A DNA stretch of 64,000 nucleotides from Tabrizicola fusiformis (lineage in GTDB: Bacteria > Pseudomonadota > Alphaproteobacteria > Rhodobacterales > Rhodobacteraceae), in NCBI RefSeq assembly GCF_013328815.1, contig NZ_JABUHN010000003.1:372001-436000 (forward strand), written 5' to 3'. Position 1 is the stretch's first letter, and each line of letters opens with the position of its first letter. The notes beneath the pieces were generated by a model, which was not told the DNA's origin, did no database searches, and saw nothing but the letters and a program-made list of their open reading frames with translations. Below are positions 61,684 through 64,000 of this stretch, one piece after another. Both the position numbers and the translations under genes were made by a program.

Positions 61684-62954
61684 TGCAGACCAATTTCACC
61701 GAGGCCCAACTGGCCGAGCCGGGCATTGCGCGGGCCAATGACATTCTGCGCGCCTGCGTGCATTGCGGCTTCTGCACCGCGACCTGCCCGACCTATCAGG
61801 TTCTGGGCGATGAACTCGACAGCCCGCGGGGCCGCATCTACCTGATCAAGGACATGCTGGAGCAGGGCCGGCCTGCCGATGAAAAGACCGTCAAGCACAT
61901 TGACCGCTGCCTGTCCTGCCTTGCCTGCATGACGACCTGCCCTTCAGGCGTGCATTACATGCATTTGATCGACCACGCCCGCGCGCATGTGGAAAAGACC
62001 TACCGCCGCCCGCTCTCGGACCGGCTGCTGCGCTGGGTGCTGGCGCGGGTGATCCCCTATCCGGGCCGCTTCCGGCTGGCGCTCTTGGGGGCGAAGATGG
62101 CGCGGCCTTTTGCCCGGCTTTTGCCTGATGCCCGGTTGCGGGCCATGGTGGCGATGGCGCCCAAGGTGGTGCCGCCGGTCAGCCGCAATGACGATCCGCA
62201 GGTCTTTCCGGCCAAGGCCGAGCGGCGGATGCGAGTGGCGCTGATGACGGGTTGCGCGCAGAAGGCGCTGAACACCGATATCAACGATGCCACGATCCGC
62301 CTGTTGCGCCGTCTGGGCTGCGAGGTGGTGATCCCCAAGGCGATGGGCTGCTGCGGCGCGCTGACCCATCACATGGGCCGCGAGGATGAGGCGCATGGCT
62401 TTGCCGCCGCCAATATCGCCGCCTTCATGGCCGAGAAACGCGCGGGCGGGCTTGATGCCATCGTCATCAACACCTCGGGTTGCGGCACCACGGTCAAAGA
62501 TTACGGCCATATGCTGGGCACGGCAGAGGCGGCCGAAGTGGCGGCGCTGGCGATGGATGTCAGCGAGCTTCTGGTGAAGCTGGGCCTGCCGGAAGGGGCG
62601 CCCAAGGGGCTGCGGGTGGCCTATCACGCCGCCTGTTCGCTGCAACACGGCCAACAGGTGAAGACCGCGCCGAAGGATTTGCTGAAACGGGCAGGATTTA
62701 CCGTGGTGGAGCCTGCCGACAGCCATCTGTGTTGCGGTTCGGCGGGCACCTACAACCTGTTGCAGCCCGAGATTTCGGCGGAACTCAAGCGGCGCAAGGT
62801 GGCCACGCTGGAGGCGAAGACGCCCGACGTGATCGCAGCGGGCAATATCGGCTGCATGATGCAGATCGGCTCGGGCACCGGCATTCCGGTGGTGCATACG
62901 GTAGAGCTGCTGGATTGGGCCATGGGCGGGCCAAGGCCGCGTGCCTTGCCCTGA
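61683..62954 (+). CDS. glcF: Glycolate oxidase iron-sulfur subunit GlcF
   Basis: A 423-residue protein. Two 4Fe-4S ferredoxin motifs lie near the N-terminus (CVHCGFCTATCP and CLSCLACMTTCP, about residues 25-90), and two CCG-type cysteine-rich domains follow (MGCCGALTHH and SHLCCGSAG). This is the complete GlcF layout, electron outlet of the glycolate oxidase. The start overlaps the glcE stop (TGATG). Length is normal. Confidence 0.95.
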   Translation: MQTNFTEAQLAEPGIARANDILRACVHCGFCTATCPTYQVLGDELDSPRGRIYLIKDMLEQGRPADEKTVKHIDRCLSCLACMTTCPSGVHYMHLIDHARAHVEKTYRRPLSDRLLRWVLARVIPYPGRFRLALLGAKMARPFARLLPDARLRAMVAMAPKVVPPVSRNDDPQVFPAKAERRMRVALMTGCAQKALNTDINDATIRLLRRLGCEVVIPKAMGCCGALTHHMGREDEAHGFAAANIAAFMAEKRAGGLDAIVINTSGCGTTVKDYGHMLGTAEAAEVAALAMDVSELLVKLGLPEGAPKGLRVAYHAACSLQHGQQVKTAPKDLLKRAGFTVVEPADSHLCCGSAGTYNLLQPEISAELKRRKVATLEAKTPDVIAAGNIGCMMQIGSGTGIPVVHTVELLDWAMGGPRPRALP

Positions 62955-63019
62955 CACCGGGATTGCCACGTTTTTGCCGCATTCCGGGTCTAGCCCGGAC
63001 CTCTGAATTCGGAGGACCG

Positions 63020-63805
63020 ATGCGGCGATTGCCCGTCTTGCTTGCGGCCCTTGTGGCCTTTCCTGCCCTTGTCGAGGGTCGGGGGCTTGTCAGTCTGCAG
63101 ACCGGCGACGACCAGCGCGGCTGGGAGGCGGTGGGGCGGCTGGAGCTGGGCAGCCGGGGCTTTTGCACCGGCACGCTGATTGCCGATGATCTGGTGCTGA
63201 CCGCCGCGCATTGCCTGTTCGACAAGGCGACGGGTGCGCGCCACGACATCGGCGATATCGAATTCCGGCTGGGCCTGCGCAATGGCCGCGCCGAAGCCTA
63301 TCGCGGGGTCAAGGCGGCGGCGGTGCATCCCGATTACGTCTATGCCGGGGTCGATAACCTTGACCGGGTGGCCTATGACCTTGCGCTTTTGCAACTGGAT
63401 CAGCCGGTGCGCCTGCCGCAGGTCCATCCCTTTGCCACCGGCGCACAGCCCCGGACCGGCGATACGGTTGGCGTGGTCTCCTATGCGCAGGACCGGGCCG
63501 AAGTGCCCGCGCTGGAACCCGATTGCGGCGTGCTGGACAAGGGGCCGGATATTCTGGTGCTGTCTTGCGATGTCGATTTCGGCTCCTCGGGTGCGCCGGT
63601 GTTTCATGTGGGGCCAGACGGGCGGGCGGTGGTCGTTTCGGTCATTTCCGCCAAGGCCGAGGTCGAGGGCCGCAAGGTCGCGCTTGGCACCGCGCTGGAC
63701 AGCGGGCTGACGCTGCTCAAGGCCGAGTTGGGGCTGGATGCGCCGGGCAAGGTGCGGCTTCTGTCGGCGGGCGGCAGCGGCGGGGCCAAGTTCATCAAGC
63801 CGTGA
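63020..63805 (+). CDS. Secreted trypsin-like serine protease
   Basis: A 261-residue S1-family protease with a signal peptide (MRRLPVLLAALVAFPALVEG). The catalytic His lies in LTAAHCL, Asp in AYDLALLQL and Ser in FGSSGAPV. Cysteines in FCTGTLIADDLVLTAAHC suggest a disulfide next to the His. It lacks a PDZ domain, so it is not a DegP type. GGAGG precedes the ATG at 63020. Envelope or secreted location and substrate unknown. Confidence 0.87.
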   Translation: MRRLPVLLAALVAFPALVEGRGLVSLQTGDDQRGWEAVGRLELGSRGFCTGTLIADDLVLTAAHCLFDKATGARHDIGDIEFRLGLRNGRAEAYRGVKAAAVHPDYVYAGVDNLDRVAYDLALLQLDQPVRLPQVHPFATGAQPRTGDTVGVVSYAQDRAEVPALEPDCGVLDKGPDILVLSCDVDFGSSGAPVFHVGPDGRAVVVSVISAKAEVEGRKVALGTALDSGLTLLKAELGLDAPGKVRLLSAGGSGGAKFIKP

Positions 63806-63823
63806 CCCCGGGCGCTATCGCCC

Positions 63824-63852
63824 CTTGAAACCGCGCAAAAGCCTCCCCAGAT
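63824..63852 (+). promoter_or_regulatory. Predicted RpoH promoter of the second Hsp20 gene
   Basis: CTTGAAA (63824-63830) and CCCCAGAT (63845-63852) are separated by 14 bases, matching the sigma-32 consensus, with the same spacer as the promoter at 7089-7117. The leader would be about 85-90 bases. Confidence 0.75.
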
Positions 63853-63946
63853 CAATCATGCTCCGGTGCCAATCCGGGCCGGGGCGCCTGAACCGCCTGC
63901 GCCCGGATGGGGCAGGCCCCTGACATCGCTTCCCAAGGAGGATGAC

Positions 63947-64000
63947 ATGCGTGGTTTCGACTTCGCTCCGCTTTACCGTGCCACCGTCGGCTTTGACCGC
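63947..64000 (+). CDS. Hsp20 family small heat-shock protein (3' truncated)
   Basis: Only the first 18 codons are in the window: MRGFDFAPLYRATVGFDR. This is the standard opening of alphaproteobacterial IbpA-like Hsp20 proteins (F-D-F-x-P-L-Y-R-x-T-V-G-F-D-R). AAGGAGG precedes the ATG, and an RpoH-type promoter lies upstream. Its N-terminus is unlike that of the Hsp20 at 6615-7028, so it belongs to another subclass. Confidence 0.8.
   Translation, partial: MRGFDFAPLYRATVGFDR

Noticed and set aside
1-64000. CRISPR arrays, insertion sequences, prophage or integrase genes
   Set aside because: No regularly spaced direct repeats, transposase-like proteins, terminal inverted repeats or phage genes were found.

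Overview
The window is chromosomal DNA of a high-G+C alphaproteobacterium, most likely of the Rhodobacteraceae/Paracoccaceae. Reasons are the ccoI-ccoS tail of a cbb3-oxidase assembly operon, the Hsp20-DUF1150 pair, the chvE-gguABC-type sugar locus with a divergent LysR gene, the glcDEF operon, and short intergenic repeats of a kind I associate with this family. No insertion sequence, prophage, CRISPR array or plasmid function was seen. The one RNA gene is a tRNA-Ser(UGA).

Layout. 1-11 kb is mostly housekeeping: ccoI (5' cut) and ccoS, a YqgE protein, a DsbD-N-like secreted protein, a DMT exporter, adenine deaminase, Hsp20 plus DUF1150 behind a clear heat-shock (RpoH) promoter, a DUF465 protein, purE-purK, a secreted caspase-fold protein and an iron-permease-family protein. 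11-21 kb is a complete-looking uptake and oxidation unit for L-arabinose (or D-galactose): binding protein ChvE, ATPase GguA, permease GguB, the FAH-fold protein GguC/AraD1, a sugar-acid dehydratase, a Gfo/Idh/MocA sugar dehydrogenase and a 2-oxoglutarate-semialdehyde dehydrogenase, with a divergent gbpR-like LysR gene. No sugar lactonase was seen.

21-33.6 kb is accessory catabolism in two divergent LysR-controlled units. One has a dipeptide-type ABC transporter (binding protein, two permeases, fused double ATPase), a 2-keto-4-pentenoate hydratase-like enzyme and an RraA-fold protein. The other has an SDR lacking the usual Tyr-Lys pair, a second RraA-fold protein and a DapA-family enzyme. An MFS transporter follows. 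The substrate is unknown. 33.7-36.7 kb has an NsrR-like Rrf2 regulator divergent from a nitronate monooxygenase across a perfect 15-bp palindrome, then 5-formyltetrahydrofolate cyclo-ligase and a TauE/SafE permease.

37-46.8 kb is a signalling block of visibly lower G+C: two Rnk/GreA-like proteins, a response regulator with a probable dead GGDEF domain, an HPt protein, two large cytosolic hybrid histidine kinases and a single-domain receiver. Together they hold every module of a His-Asp-His-Asp phosphorelay but no recognised output domain.

47-64 kb holds tRNA-Ser, an atypical 460-residue 2-hydroxyacid dehydrogenase, UbiK, a hydroxypyruvate isomerase-like protein, DUF1285, a bestrophin, a translationally coupled MoxR-DUF58-BatA/DUF4159-VWA membrane operon, DUF599, glcDEF (glycolate oxidase), a secreted trypsin-like protease, and the first 18 codons of a second Hsp20 gene, again behind a textbook RpoH promoter.
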